Shown here: piece by piece, positions 27,692-36,495 of the stretch | How positions within the stretch are numbered: the stretch's first letter is position 1 | Layout of the letters: each line of letters begins with the position of its first letter | Assembly: GCA_046350255.1 (NCBI GenBank) | Contig: JAXMAV010000004.1 | Span: 372,001-436,000 of the forward strand | Source of the DNA: CALDUY01 sp046350255 | GTDB lineage: Bacteria > Planctomycetota > Planctomycetia > Gemmatales > Gemmataceae | DNA: 64,000 nucleotides | Direction of reading: 5' to 3' | Program-made: the position numbers and the translations under genes | Notes under the pieces: model-generated | Database searches by the model: none | What the model saw: only the letters and a program-made list of their open reading frames with translations | What the model was told of the DNA's origin: nothing

Positions 27692-28150
27692 ATGCGTGCC
27701 AGGCTCATTCCCCTCGACGGGGGTACGCCCACCTTCGACATCCTCAAGGATCTGGTCGTGGTCGGCCGCAAGGAGGATTGCGACCTCCGCCTCGACCACA
27801 AGAGCGTCTCGAAGATTCACTGCGTCATCGTCAAGACCGACGGTCTGCTCCTCCTGCGCGACCTCGGCAGCACCAACGGCACCCGCGTCAACGGCACCCG
27901 CGTCCGCCGCGCCGCTCTGCTGCCCGACGATCAGCTCACCATCGCCCACTTCAAGTTTCGCGTGTCGCTGGGCCCCGACGAGCCGCCGCCCCCCCAGCCC
28001 AACGAGCACACCCAGGCGCTCGACGCCGAAGAGGTCGCCCGCCTGATGAAACGCCACGAGGCCGGCACCGAGAAGGCTCCCCTCGACAGCGACGACAGCC
28101 GCCCCGAGCCGCTCCAGCGCAATCAGCTGCCGGATGTCTACGAGGAATGA
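27692..28150 (+). CDS. FHA domain protein
   Basis: 152 residues. The FHA phosphothreonine-binding signature is complete: LVVVGRKEDCDLRL (conserved GR), SVSKIHCVI (SxxH) and LGSTNGTRVNG. The domain covers residues 5-95. The C-terminal tail is acidic and disordered (DSDDSRPEPLQRNQLPDVYEE). It probably reads threonine phosphorylation, consistent with the Hanks kinases of this lineage such as the one at 21-25 kb; a direct link is inference. Confidence 0.9.
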   Translation: MRARLIPLDGGTPTFDILKDLVVVGRKEDCDLRLDHKSVSKIHCVIVKTDGLLLLRDLGSTNGTRVNGTRVRRAALLPDDQLTIAHFKFRVSLGPDEPPPPQPNEHTQALDAEEVARLMKRHEAGTEKAPLDSDDSRPEPLQRNQLPDVYEE

Positions 28151-28203
28151 CCGCCCGGCCTCGCGCCTGCCTATAGATCTAGCAGGAACCCGGAGGACGG
28201 CTC

Positions 28204-28590
28204 ATGACCACGCTCACGCTCTTCTACGATGGCCTCTGCCCGCTCTGCTCCCGCGAGATCGACCACTACCGCCGGCGCACCGCCGACGATCCCTCCGTGC
28301 AGTATGTCGATATCACCGGCCCCGGCTTCGACGCCGCCGCCCACGGCCTCGACCCGCAGCGCATCCATCGCGTCATGCACGTCAAGGTCGGCGACGACAT
28401 CCGAACCGGCGTCGATGCCTTCATCGCCATCTGGGAGCACGTCCGCGGCTTCGGCTGGATGGCCCGCCTGACGCGCCTGCCCGGCTTCTATCAACTCGCC
28501 TGGGTCGGCTATTACGCCTTCGCCGCCATCCGCCCCCTCCTGCCGCGCCGTCGTGCCGCCAACTGCGACACCGGCACCTGCCAGCGCTGA
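28204..28590 (+). CDS. DCC family thiol-disulfide oxidoreductase-like protein (DUF393)
   Basis: 128 residues, GGAGG 10 bases upstream. The DCC motif YDGLCPLC at the N-terminus and the HVKVGDDIRTGVDAFIAIW core identify the family, which has a thioredoxin-like fold with a CxxC. Length is typical. Cysteines CDTGTC at the extreme C-terminus are additional. It is 53 bases after the FHA gene. Confidence 0.88.
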   Translation: MTTLTLFYDGLCPLCSREIDHYRRRTADDPSVQYVDITGPGFDAAAHGLDPQRIHRVMHVKVGDDIRTGVDAFIAIWEHVRGFGWMARLTRLPGFYQLAWVGYYAFAAIRPLLPRRRAANCDTGTCQR

Positions 28591-28599
28591 AAAAGGTGA

Positions 28600-28631
28600 C
28601 AGGCGGGCCGAAGTTGCCTCCGACCCGCCTG
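28600..28631 (-). terminator. Hairpin terminator between convergent genes
   Basis: CAGGCGGG at 28600-28607 pairs with CCCGCCTG at 28624-28631. On the minus strand the hairpin is followed by a CCTTTTTC run, so it best serves the Hsp20 operon that ends at 28664. Confidence 0.55.
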
Positions 28632-28663
28632 CCTTCTGGGAGTATCCCGCGCGTCCTGGGCGC

Positions 28664-29056
28664 TCAGTTGCCCTTGACGCTGATCCGACGCGGCATCGCC
28701 GTCTCTGCCTTGGGCAGATGGACGATCAGCACGCCATTTTTCAGCTCCGCGACGATCCGATCCGGAGCGATGTCCTGGCTGATGAGGAACCCGCGCGAGA
28801 AATCGCCCGGCAGAAACTCCTCGACCAGCGCTCGCCCCGACCGCGGGGTCGCCTCGCGCTTGGCCTTCACTGTCAGTTCGCCGCGCTCGAAGTGGACGTC
28901 CACATCGTCCGCCTTCACGCCCGGCAGATCCACCAGCAGCACCAGCTCGTCCGGCAGCTCCAGAATGTCCACCGGCGGAGTGATCGTCAACCGACGCGGA
29001 GCCACCGGCTCCCGCTGCATCGTCGCGCCATTCACCTTCATCACGGTATCGCTCAT
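28664..29056 (-). CDS. Hsp20/alpha-crystallin small heat shock protein (second of two)
   Basis: 130 residues. The alpha-crystallin domain covers most of the protein: VDILELPDELVLLVDLPGV, then FERGELTVKAKRE, then RGFLISQDIAPDRIVAELKNGVLIVHLPK. It binds unfolding proteins without ATP, as an oligomer. GGAGGAACC precedes the ATG. It is 17 bases downstream of the first Hsp20 gene in one operon. Confidence 0.92.
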   Translation of the reverse strand: MSDTVMKVNGATMQREPVAPRRLTITPPVDILELPDELVLLVDLPGVKADDVDVHFERGELTVKAKREATPRSGRALVEEFLPGDFSRGFLISQDIAPDRIVAELKNGVLIVHLPKAETAMPRRISVKGN

Positions 29057-29073
29057 GGGTGGTTCCTCCTCAT

Positions 29074-29514
29074 TTACTCGGCCTTGACGACGATCTTGCG
29101 CGGCTTGCATTCCTCGGCCTTGGGCAGCGTTACCTGCAGCAGGCCGTCTTCCAGCTTCGCATCCACCCGGTCGGCATCGACCGGCAGCGGCAGCTTCAGA
29201 ATGCGCTGGAACCGTCCGAAGCCTCGCTCGCGCCGGTGCCACCGGCCCGTCTCCGGTTCCTGGTCCAGCCGTTCGCCCGTCAGCGTCAACTGATTCTTGT
29301 GCGTCACGGCAATCTGCACCTGCTCGCGCGTCATGCCAGGCAGCTCCGCCTCGACGTGGAAGGCCTCGGCGTCCTCCCACACATTCACCGGCGGAAACGC
29401 CGGCACCAGCCCGCGCGTCAGATCGACGCCCCAGCCCTCCAGCAGCCGGTCCATCTCGCCCTGCAGTCGATCGAAGTTCGCCCACAGGTTCGGCAGCAAT
29501 CGCGACGTGTTCAT
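29074..29514 (-). CDS. Hsp20/alpha-crystallin small heat shock protein (first of two)
   Basis: 146 residues from the ATG at 29514, with AAGGAGC upstream. The domain runs from VNVWEDAEAFHVEAELPGM through KNQLTLTGERL to RVDAKLEDGLLQVTLPKAEECKPRKI. It is shorter at the N-terminus than many Hsp20 proteins. No CIRCE operator (TTAGCACTC inverted repeat) was seen in the 250 bases upstream, so HrcA control is not supported. The two genes may form hetero-oligomers, as in IbpA/IbpB (inference). Confidence 0.92.
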   Translation of the reverse strand: MNTSRLLPNLWANFDRLQGEMDRLLEGWGVDLTRGLVPAFPPVNVWEDAEAFHVEAELPGMTREQVQIAVTHKNQLTLTGERLDQEPETGRWHRRERGFGRFQRILKLPLPVDADRVDAKLEDGLLQVTLPKAEECKPRKIVVKAE

Positions 29515-29699
29515 GTGCCTGCTCCTTCTCACTCGTTGGCTATGGTCACACACCTTGGGACCAGCGGCCCCGCGATGGTTTCGCTCTCAGATGCACGTCT
29601 CTGAAGAAAGCAAGGAGCGTGCCAGATTTCCTCCGCCGCGGAGCGCAGAACGATCATTCTCTGCAACCCATGGCGCAACAACGAGATAGAAAAAGCGCA

Positions 29700-29736
29700 C
29701 CGGCCAGCCCGAGGGGTCCTCCCTCGCGCTGGCCGG
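29700..29736 (-). terminator. Rho-independent terminator of the DUF11 gene
   Basis: A two-tier stem (CCGGCCAGC with GCTGGCCGG outside, CGAGGG with CCCTCG inside, 5-base loop) is followed on the minus strand by GCTTTTTC (29690-29694). It lies 33 bases after the stop of the gene at 29769. Confidence 0.75.
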
Positions 29737-29768
29737 CTGTCATTCCGGCAGCAGTCTCCGGCAGTCTG

Positions 29769-31415
29769 TCACCGCACCCGAGCCTGGAACCGGACCCGGC
29801 CCGTCTCGCCCGGTTGCAGCGTGCCGCCGATCTCCCAGCGCAGCACCTGCGACCCTGCCTCGTTCTGCTGCACCGTGAACACCGCGTCGCGGTCGGTCTC
29901 CGCCGTTCCCTCGACATACTCCAGCCGACCCGACAGGCTGTCTGACACGGCCACGTCGGTCATCGGCCGACCGCCGTTGTTGCTGTACCGCAGCGTGAAC
30001 GTCACCACGTCACCCGGCTTCGCACAGCTCTTGTCCGCACACTTGATCAGCACCAGCGGCCGTTCCGGCGGGATGGGCGCCTCGTTGCAGCATACCGTCA
30101 GGTCGCGCACCACCACGTTCGCCGTGATGATCTCCGGCCCCGGCTTCACCCGCGCCACCACCGACGTGTGCAGGATCTGCTCCACGCCTTCCAGCTTCGT
30201 CACCGTGCTGAACTCGCGCACCACCTTGATCCCGTGGATAACCTCGGCCTTCTGCTTCTCGGTCAGCTGGATGATCCGCTTCGTGGCGATCGCCTCGATG
30301 GGGCCGATGTCCAGCTGCTGCGCCTGCAGCACCTTCAGCACCGAGAAGAGGCCCAGCCCCTGCACGTTCAGGTTCACCCCGGGACGCATCCGCCCTTCCA
30401 GCCCGCGCGGGCTCTTGGTCTGCGCCGTCATCAGGCTCGGCACCCGTTCCTCGATCGTCACGTTCCGCTTGACCACCTTGCGATCCACCGGGCCCATCAC
30501 GCTCTCGCTGCGCGCCAGCGGGCACTCCTTCCGCAGCGCCACGAAGCGCGGCACGCACAGGCACACCCGGTTCGAGCAGACGATGCGCCGCCGACCACCG
30601 CTGTCGCGATACTCGGCCACGGTGTCCTCCGGGTCGAGCCCGCCCAGGTTCCCATCGGTGTCGAATCCCGCCTGCAGCAGTCGGTCACCGCCGTCGTGCA
30701 GGCACTCCTCCTCACCCGCCTTGGGCACCAGGTGCAGACACGGCGGCGCCACCGCCGGCCCCACCACCTTCTCGCCCGGATGCAGGATCGTCCCCGGGAC
30801 ATTGGTGCGAATCAGCTCCTCGTCCGTCGGGATGCGCTCGCCGAAGTGGACTACCAGCATGATCCGCCCGCGCTGTCGCGCCTCGGTAGCCAGGTCGCGA
30901 TCGCGCGGCAGGTCGAACTCGAGGATCTCGCCGTTCTTCGTTGCCTGCGGTTCGGCCCGATCCGGATGTTCGAGATAGATCACCTTGGTGATCAGCGACC
31001 CATTCAGCACCGCCTCGATGTCGTCGGGCCCCAGGTGAATGGTCGCAGGGAAGTTGATCGCCGGGCAGTTGGGCTTGAGCTTCAGGCTGCCGCGCACCTC
31101 GATGGTGGGGAACAGGACCAACCCGCCGCGCCCCTCCATGTTGCTCAGCTGGACGCGGTAGAGGTAGCCAGGCCGCAGCCCCGCCACCGCCGGCGCATCG
31201 AAGGCCCGTGGCCGCGCCCGTCCCTGGTAGAAGGTGACCTTCATCCCGGGACTGCCGGTGAACCGCACGAAGGTGAGCGGCGCAGCCCCGACGGCAGGTA
31301 ACTTCGCTGGAGGGCCGTACTGTGCCGGAGGGCCATACTGCGCTGGAGGGCCGTACTGCCCCACGGCGTAGCCCGCCGCGAGCAGACCGACCACGACCGG
31401 GAGGCGTAGGTTCAT
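29769..31415 (-). CDS. Exported Cys-rich protein with a C-terminal DUF11 domain
   Basis: 548 residues. A signal peptide (LPVVVGLLAAGYAVG) is followed by three perfect QYGPPA repeats at 20-37. Residues 45-195 form a domain shared with the next upstream gene (FTGSPGMKVTFY, YRVQLSNMEGRGGLVLFPTIEV, KVIYLEHPD, RGRIMLVVHFG). A Cys-rich middle (CSNRVCLCVPRF, CPLARSE) leads to a C-terminal DUF11/CARDB-type segment (CAKPGDVVTFTLRYSNNGG to QPGETGRVRFQARV). It is probably a cell-envelope or surface protein cross-linked by disulfides. Confidence 0.75.
   Translation of the reverse strand: MNLRLPVVVGLLAAGYAVGQYGPPAQYGPPAQYGPPAKLPAVGAAPLTFVRFTGSPGMKVTFYQGRARPRAFDAPAVAGLRPGYLYRVQLSNMEGRGGLVLFPTIEVRGSLKLKPNCPAINFPATIHLGPDDIEAVLNGSLITKVIYLEHPDRAEPQATKNGEILEFDLPRDRDLATEARQRGRIMLVVHFGERIPTDEELIRTNVPGTILHPGEKVVGPAVAPPCLHLVPKAGEEECLHDGGDRLLQAGFDTDGNLGGLDPEDTVAEYRDSGGRRRIVCSNRVCLCVPRFVALRKECPLARSESVMGPVDRKVVKRNVTIEERVPSLMTAQTKSPRGLEGRMRPGVNLNVQGLGLFSVLKVLQAQQLDIGPIEAIATKRIIQLTEKQKAEVIHGIKVVREFSTVTKLEGVEQILHTSVVARVKPGPEIITANVVVRDLTVCCNEAPIPPERPLVLIKCADKSCAKPGDVVTFTLRYSNNGGRPMTDVAVSDSLSGRLEYVEGTAETDRDAVFTVQQNEAGSQVLRWEIGGTLQPGETGRVRFQARVR
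31305..31358. repeat. Three 18-base tandem repeats coding QYGPPA
   Basis: Three near-identical 18-base units just after the signal-peptide region of the DUF11 protein. Confidence 0.7.
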
Positions 31416-31583
31416 GGATTTTCAGGGGGGTTGGAGGGTAGGCAAGGTTCCGGCTTCCAAGACACCTCGGTCAGCCGGGCAAAGTCGCCGGGGGCGTGGG
31501 CCCTGCTGCGCCGGGTGTCGAAGGCTCTCCCGCCTTCCACTCCCGACGTCAGGGCGCGCCGCCCCCGGCTCATCCGATCCAGC

Positions 31584-33107
31584 TTACTTCGACGACTTGA
31601 ACATCAGGTCCACCAGCGTCAGCTTCGGCGCTGGCGCGGCTTCCGTGTTCTTGCCGATCGGCGCCGACGGCAGCGTTGCACCGGGTGCTGTCGCTGAGGG
31701 CGTCGGAGCTCCACCCGGCGTCGGTCCGCCGCCTGGCGGCATCATCCCCGGCGGAAGCATCCCTGGCGGCATCATCCCGCCCGGCATCATCGCGCTCGGA
31801 GGCATCATGCCAGGACGCATGCCTGCCGCGCCGCCGCCCGGCATCATGCCCGCGCCGCCTGCACCTGGAGGCATCATCCCCATCATGCCTGGCGGCATCA
31901 TGCCACCCGGAGGCATCATCCCACCACCAGCACCTGGAGGCATCATCCCACCGCCACCCGGAGGCATCATGCCCATCATGCCCGGAGGCGTCATGCCCGG
32001 CGGCATGAACCCGGCGCCCGGCGGCATGCCCGGCCGCATCATCCCCTGCATCATCGCCTGCTGCTGCATCATCATCCGCTGCGCCGCCTGCGCCGCCGCC
32101 ATCTTCGGGTCGGGCGCATCCATGGCCGGCGTGTTCGGCGCTTCCAGGTCGATGTTACCCAGCCGGATCACCGCCAGGATCGAACCGCGCCGCTTCGCTT
32201 CCAGAATCGGATCGACGCCCGGCTCCAGCCGCGACGACACCACCTCATCCGGTCCCGTCGCCGCCAGGTCCTGGAACTGCGGATCGGGCAGGTAGATGAC
32301 CTTCACCACGAAGTTCCCGGCCGACACCTGCTCGAAATCTTCCTCGGTGAAGCTCACAGGCACCGCACTGTGCGCCAGGAACGTCGCCGTCCGCGGCGTG
32401 CAGGGCACCACCTCCAGCGTCGGATACAGGTCCAGCCCCGGCCGGTTGGGGATGTCGCCCAGCTTCAGCCGGTAGATGTTCGCCTGGAGGAAGTTGTACC
32501 GCGCCGGAGCTTCCAGGAACTGCGTCGTGAACCCCGCCTTCCCGTCCGACCGCGGCGCATACCACGAGATCTTCATGCCCGCCGGCCCGACGAAGCGGAT
32601 CTCCGACCGGTGCGTCGAGGGCACCTGCGGCGCGCCATTCAGCGCGCCCAGCGCCGCCACCGCACCCGGAGGCCCCGGCGGAATGATCCCCGGCGCCCCG
32701 GCCATCTGCGGGTTCTGCATCGCCTCGATGCCCGGGTTCACCCCGTTGGTCTGCTGGATGCCCGACCCCGTGCCCGCCCGCTGCTGGTGCATCGCATGAG
32801 TCACGTAGGGCGACGGCGACTGCACTCCTGCCTGCGACAGCAGCGCCCCTGGGTAGGCCTGTGCCAGCATCGCGTGGGCATAGTCCGCCCCCGTCGGCTC
32901 CTGCGTACTCGACGGCGCCATCTGATGGATCGGCTGTCCATACGGCCCGACGTAGTGCGGCACCTCCGCCCCGTAGCTCGGGCCCCACCGCGAGCCCTCC
33001 GGTGCTTCCCGGAACGCCGAACTCATGAACTTGCCGGCCTCGGCTGTCGGCATCGCCCACCCGCCCAGGGCCGCCAGGAGGGTCCACACTGCCAGTTTAC
33101 GCTTCAT
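31584..33107 (-). CDS. Exported protein with a Met/Pro/Gly-rich tail, paralogous to the DUF11 protein
   Basis: 507 residues from the ATG at 33107. Signal peptide AVWTLLAALGGWAMPTAEA. Residues about 165-320 share the domain of the downstream gene: FVGPAGMKISWY, YRLKLGDIPNRPGLDLYPTLEV, KVIYLPDP and RGSILAVIRLG. From about 340 to 475 it is almost only Met, Pro and Gly (units such as GGMMPPGMM), followed by a short C-terminal piece LTLVDLMFKSSK. It is likely an envelope protein whose tail is disordered or adhesive. It lies 168 bases upstream of the DUF11 gene on the same strand and is probably co-expressed. Confidence 0.7.
   Translation of the reverse strand: MKRKLAVWTLLAALGGWAMPTAEAGKFMSSAFREAPEGSRWGPSYGAEVPHYVGPYGQPIHQMAPSSTQEPTGADYAHAMLAQAYPGALLSQAGVQSPSPYVTHAMHQQRAGTGSGIQQTNGVNPGIEAMQNPQMAGAPGIIPPGPPGAVAALGALNGAPQVPSTHRSEIRFVGPAGMKISWYAPRSDGKAGFTTQFLEAPARYNFLQANIYRLKLGDIPNRPGLDLYPTLEVVPCTPRTATFLAHSAVPVSFTEEDFEQVSAGNFVVKVIYLPDPQFQDLAATGPDEVVSSRLEPGVDPILEAKRRGSILAVIRLGNIDLEAPNTPAMDAPDPKMAAAQAAQRMMMQQQAMMQGMMRPGMPPGAGFMPPGMTPPGMMGMMPPGGGGMMPPGAGGGMMPPGGMMPPGMMGMMPPGAGGAGMMPGGGAAGMRPGMMPPSAMMPGGMMPPGMLPPGMMPPGGGPTPGGAPTPSATAPGATLPSAPIGKNTEAAPAPKLTLVDLMFKSSK
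31655..32080. repeat. Low-complexity Met/Pro/Gly coding repeat
   Basis: Imperfect short units around GGCATCATG on the plus strand encode GMMPP-type motifs on the minus strand. Irregular length shows it is a coding microsatellite, not a CRISPR. Confidence 0.6.
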
Positions 33108-33286
33108 CTGCTCCCCCTCGTCCGTGGAACTCAATCCAACTCCCCCGACCCGCCGGCTCCACTCCTCCACCCCGTCCGCGGCGCGGCCGAGTCCGAGGAA
33201 GGTTCATCTTTTTCCTTCCGGGAGTCCCTGGATATAGTCGGTCCGCGCCAGGCCGGTTCTTTCGTCAAACTCGGAAGGTCTTGCCC

Positions 33287-34072
33287 ATGTGGTGGTATCG
33301 CTTCCTTCCCGTTCTCTTCACTGGCGTCGGGGTGTTCCTCCTCGCCGGGGCGCTCCGCCAACCGCGTGAAGCCGCCCCTCCCGCCCTGCCTTCCGAACTT
33401 GCCGACCTCACCCAGGTCACCCCCGAACCCAGCGCCGCTGCCCCCGTCCACGAGGCGCTCGCGCATCTGAACGCCCCGGGCGCTGCCTGGCTGCAAACCA
33501 CGCTCTGGGTCCAGTCGCACCTGCGCGAGCTACCCTTCGAGGCCGAGGGCTCCTACGTCCAGGCCCCTGGCCAGCGCCACCGTCTCGAGCTGCGCTCGCG
33601 CCGACGCTCGTCGCACGCCACCGAGATCGTCTTCCTCTGTATCAGTGATGGTCAGAATCACCAGGAGACGACGCGCCACGGCAGCGCTCCCGCCCGCGGC
33701 TCCCCCGTGATGCCCCACTCCGCTCAGTTCGCTCGCGGCCCCGCCTGCCTGGTGCGCAGCCTGCTCGGCACCGTCGCCTGGATTCGCGCCCGCACCCAGG
33801 GCGACGAGGTGCACGTCGATGGTCTCTGGCAGCCCGCCCTGAACCAGCAGCTCGCCCCGAAGGAGCGCCCCTGGCCCGCCAACCTACCGCGCCTGTGCCG
33901 GCTGACTCTGCGTGGCCCCCAGCGCTGGCCCGCCCGCCTGACCTGGTACGGCCCCACCCGCCCCGGCGGCCGCGACACCCTCCTTGTCGAGCTGGAATAC
34001 CGCGACCCCGTCTGTGGCCGCGTCCTCTCCGAGGAAACCTGCGCCCGCGCTTTCCACGTCGAACCCCAGTAA
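33287..34072 (+). CDS. Exported or membrane-anchored hypothetical protein
   Basis: 261 residues from the ATG at 33287, with GGAAGG 9 bases upstream; a TTG 6 bases earlier is possible. The N-terminus is one hydrophobic segment (LPVLFTGVGVFLLAGAL). The remainder is a single domain of unknown function with TLWVQSHLRELPFEAEGSY, RLELRSRRR and LTWYGPTRPGG. The segments resemble outer-membrane lipoprotein carrier-like sheets but this is not firm. It stands alone between divergent and downstream genes. Confidence 0.55.
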   Translation: MWWYRFLPVLFTGVGVFLLAGALRQPREAAPPALPSELADLTQVTPEPSAAAPVHEALAHLNAPGAAWLQTTLWVQSHLRELPFEAEGSYVQAPGQRHRLELRSRRRSSHATEIVFLCISDGQNHQETTRHGSAPARGSPVMPHSAQFARGPACLVRSLLGTVAWIRARTQGDEVHVDGLWQPALNQQLAPKERPWPANLPRLCRLTLRGPQRWPARLTWYGPTRPGGRDTLLVELEYRDPVCGRVLSEETCARAFHVEPQ

Positions 34073-34171
34073 GACCGCCTCGCCGCCTCCCGGTGAAGCG
34101 ACTCCACTTCCGTCCCGCCCTCGCGCCGCGTACTCTGACCATCGGACGGACTCCGACGGAGAGAGGCGACC

Positions 34172-35521
34172 ATGAGCAGACGGGTGCGCATCGGCAACGC
34201 TAGCGGCTTCTGGGGCGACAACCTCGACGCCCCCATCCTCCTCGCCCAGCACGGCCAGCTCGACTATCTCACCCTCGAATATCTCGCCGAGCTGACCATG
34301 TCGATCCTGGCCCTCCAGCGCCAGCGCGACCCGACGACCGGCTTCGCTCGCGATTTCCTCGACACCCTGCGCCGACTCACGCCCCAGCTGCGCGATCAGC
34401 CAAACTTCCGCATCATCACCAACGCCGGCGGCATGAACCCGGCCGCCTGCGCCGCCCAGGCCCGCACCCTGCTCGACGAAGCCGGCCTCGCCGACCGCCG
34501 CATCGGCATCGTCACCGGCGACGACCTGTTGCCCCGCCTCGATGAACTCCTCGCCACCGGCCACGCGCTGGCCCATCTCGACAGTGGCCAGCCGCTCGAA
34601 ACCATCCGTTCGCGCGTCGTCAGCGCCAACGCCTATCTCGGCTGCGCTCCCATTGTCGAGGCCCTTAGCCAGGGCGCCTCGGTCGTGATTACTGGCCGCG
34701 TCGCCGATGCCTCGTTGACCGCCGGCCCCGCCGTCTTCGAGCACGGCTGGCACCTCGACGACTGGGACCGTCTTGCCGCCGCCACCGTCGCCGGCCATCT
34801 CATCGAGTGCGGTGCCCAGGCCACCGGCGGCCTGTGGTGCCACTGGGACGAAACCGACCTCGCCCACGTCGGCTACCCCTTCGTCGATCTCGCCGCCGAT
34901 GGCACCTTCACCCTGGGCAAACCGTCGGGCACCGGCGGCGCCGTCAACATCGAAACCGCCAGCGAACAGCTCCTCTACGAGGTCGGCGACCCTGCCGCCT
35001 ACCTGACCCCCGACGTCGTCGCCGACTTCACCAGCGTCACCCTGACCGAGACCGCCCCCGACACCGTCCGCGTTACCGGCGCGCGCGGCCGGCCTGCTCC
35101 AGAGCGCCTGAAAGTCTCCATCGCCTACCGCGACGGCTGGACCGCCGCTGGCACCCTGGTGATCGCCGGCCCCGACGCCCGCACCAAGGCCCGCCGCGCC
35201 GCCGAGATGATCCTGGCCCGCCTCGACCGCGCCGGCGCGCGCCCCGAGCAGCACCACATCGAATGCCTGGGCAGCGGCGACAGCCTCCCCGGCGTCCTGC
35301 CTACGGTGTCACCTCCCGAGGTCGTCCTGCGCCTGGCCGTCCGCGACACACGCAAGGCCATCGTCGAGCGCTTCACGCGCGAGCTGGCGCCGCTGGTCAC
35401 CTCCGGCCCTCCGGGCGTGACGGGTTACACCACCGGCCGCCCCGTCGTCCGCGAGGTCTTCGCCTACTGGCCGGCTCTCCTCGACCGCCACGCCGTCGCT
35501 CCGGCCGTGCGGCTGGTGTGA
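34172..35521 (+). CDS. AtuA-like (DUF1446) acyclic terpene utilization family protein
   Basis: 449 residues with GAGAGG upstream. Family marks are RIGNASGFWGDN, LDYLTLEYLAELTMSIL, ITNAGGMNPAACA, TGRVADASLTAGPAVFEHGW and GKPSGTGGAVNIETASEQLLYEVGDPAAYLTPDVVADF. AtuA is needed for citronellol/geraniol catabolism in Pseudomonas, but its reaction is unknown. The gene has no AtuC/AtuF partners here, so a terpene role is not implied. Cytoplasmic. Confidence 0.88.
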   Translation: MSRRVRIGNASGFWGDNLDAPILLAQHGQLDYLTLEYLAELTMSILALQRQRDPTTGFARDFLDTLRRLTPQLRDQPNFRIITNAGGMNPAACAAQARTLLDEAGLADRRIGIVTGDDLLPRLDELLATGHALAHLDSGQPLETIRSRVVSANAYLGCAPIVEALSQGASVVITGRVADASLTAGPAVFEHGWHLDDWDRLAAATVAGHLIECGAQATGGLWCHWDETDLAHVGYPFVDLAADGTFTLGKPSGTGGAVNIETASEQLLYEVGDPAAYLTPDVVADFTSVTLTETAPDTVRVTGARGRPAPERLKVSIAYRDGWTAAGTLVIAGPDARTKARRAAEMILARLDRAGARPEQHHIECLGSGDSLPGVLPTVSPPEVVLRLAVRDTRKAIVERFTRELAPLVTSGPPGVTGYTTGRPVVREVFAYWPALLDRHAVAPAVRLV

Positions 35522-35670
35522 CGCGGCATCCACTTGCGGAGACGCCTTCTTGCCTGCCCATCCGCGCGAGGCTAACCTGGGACATCGCCTTTCCCCGTGC
35601 GCATTCGCTCTGCTCGCCAGCAGAGCACTACTCGTCCGGATGTCATTCGGCGGGCGGAGGACAACCAGCA

Positions 35671-36189
35671 GTGCATGACTACCCGGCGATCCTGGCGGCC
35701 GTCCTCGACGGATACGTCCTGCCCGTGCGCGGTTTCCATGGCGTCGTTCACTGGGCCAGGGTTTTGGAGAACGGGCTGCGGATCGCCGAGATCACGCAGG
35801 CCGACCGGGAAGTCGTCACACTCTTCGCCCTGTTCCACGATGCCCGCCGGGTCAAGGAGGACCACGACGACGGCCACGGCCTGCGGGGCGCCGAGTTCGC
35901 CCATGCACTGCGGGGTGAGTTGATCCACCTCGATGACTCTCGGTTCGAGTTGCTGTACGAGGCCTGTCGGCTACACACCGACGGGCACACGACCGGCGAC
36001 CCGACCCTGCTGGCCTGCTGGGATGCAGACCGGCTGGACCTGGGCCGAGTGGGTATCACCCCGGACCCACGGCGGCTGGGCACCAAGGCCGCCCGCAGCC
36101 TGCTCCCGTGGGCTCACGTGCGGGCCGTCGAGTGGTACGAACCGCAGGAGGTACTGGCGTCCTGGGGCGTGGAGCAAGTCGCCGAATGA
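35671..36189 (+). CDS. HD-domain-like protein
   Basis: 172 residues from a GTG at 35671, with GGAGG 10-15 bases upstream. The metal-binding HD pattern is visible: HWARVLENGLRIAE, LFALFHDARRVKEDHDDGHGLRGAEFAHAL and an ending with CWDADRLDLGRVG. HD proteins are metal-dependent phosphohydrolases; the substrate here is unknown. On the plus strand G slightly exceeds C in its second half, unlike neighbouring genes, a sign of recent arrival. It precedes the VapD gene by 306 bases. Confidence 0.7.
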   Translation: MHDYPAILAAVLDGYVLPVRGFHGVVHWARVLENGLRIAEITQADREVVTLFALFHDARRVKEDHDDGHGLRGAEFAHALRGELIHLDDSRFELLYEACRLHTDGHTTGDPTLLACWDADRLDLGRVGITPDPRRLGTKAARSLLPWAHVRAVEWYEPQEVLASWGVEQVAE

Positions 36190-36495
36190 GAAGCTCGTCC
36201 ACATGGACGCTCTGCGATGGCACTGATCTGGGCTCGCCTCCGATAATCATCCGTAACCGCTTTGGCCGGGCGCCTGATACGGTGCTGCTGCCCAGAGCAG
36301 ATAGGAATCTTCCAGGCAAACCCGACGCTACATCGCCGCGCCCGGCCCCGTAAGCTCTCCCGGTTGCATGGCTCCGCGCCCCATCGGAAGATGACCCTGG
36401 ACGTTCAACCCGGAAAGCCTCCCGTTCCTGTCTTGCAACCGGTTCGACGATCCGCAACCATGTCGAAGATGGTTCGCTCGAGTGGAGGTTCACCC
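36190..36495. other. Intergenic stretch between HD and VapD genes
   Basis: No convincing gene, RNA or repeat seen. Open frames crossing it lack ribosome-binding sites. It is less GC-biased than its surroundings. Confidence 0.4.

Noticed and set aside
29515..29768. CIRCE heat-shock operator upstream of the Hsp20 genes
   Set aside because: No TTAGCACTC inverted repeat was found.
31655..32080. CRISPR-like repeats
   Set aside because: The units are irregular in length, code for Met/Pro/Gly and have no spacer structure.
34807..35670. Long frame continuous with the HD-domain gene
   Set aside because: Its upstream part is the shadow of the AtuA-like gene; the GTG at 35671 has a proper ribosome-binding site.
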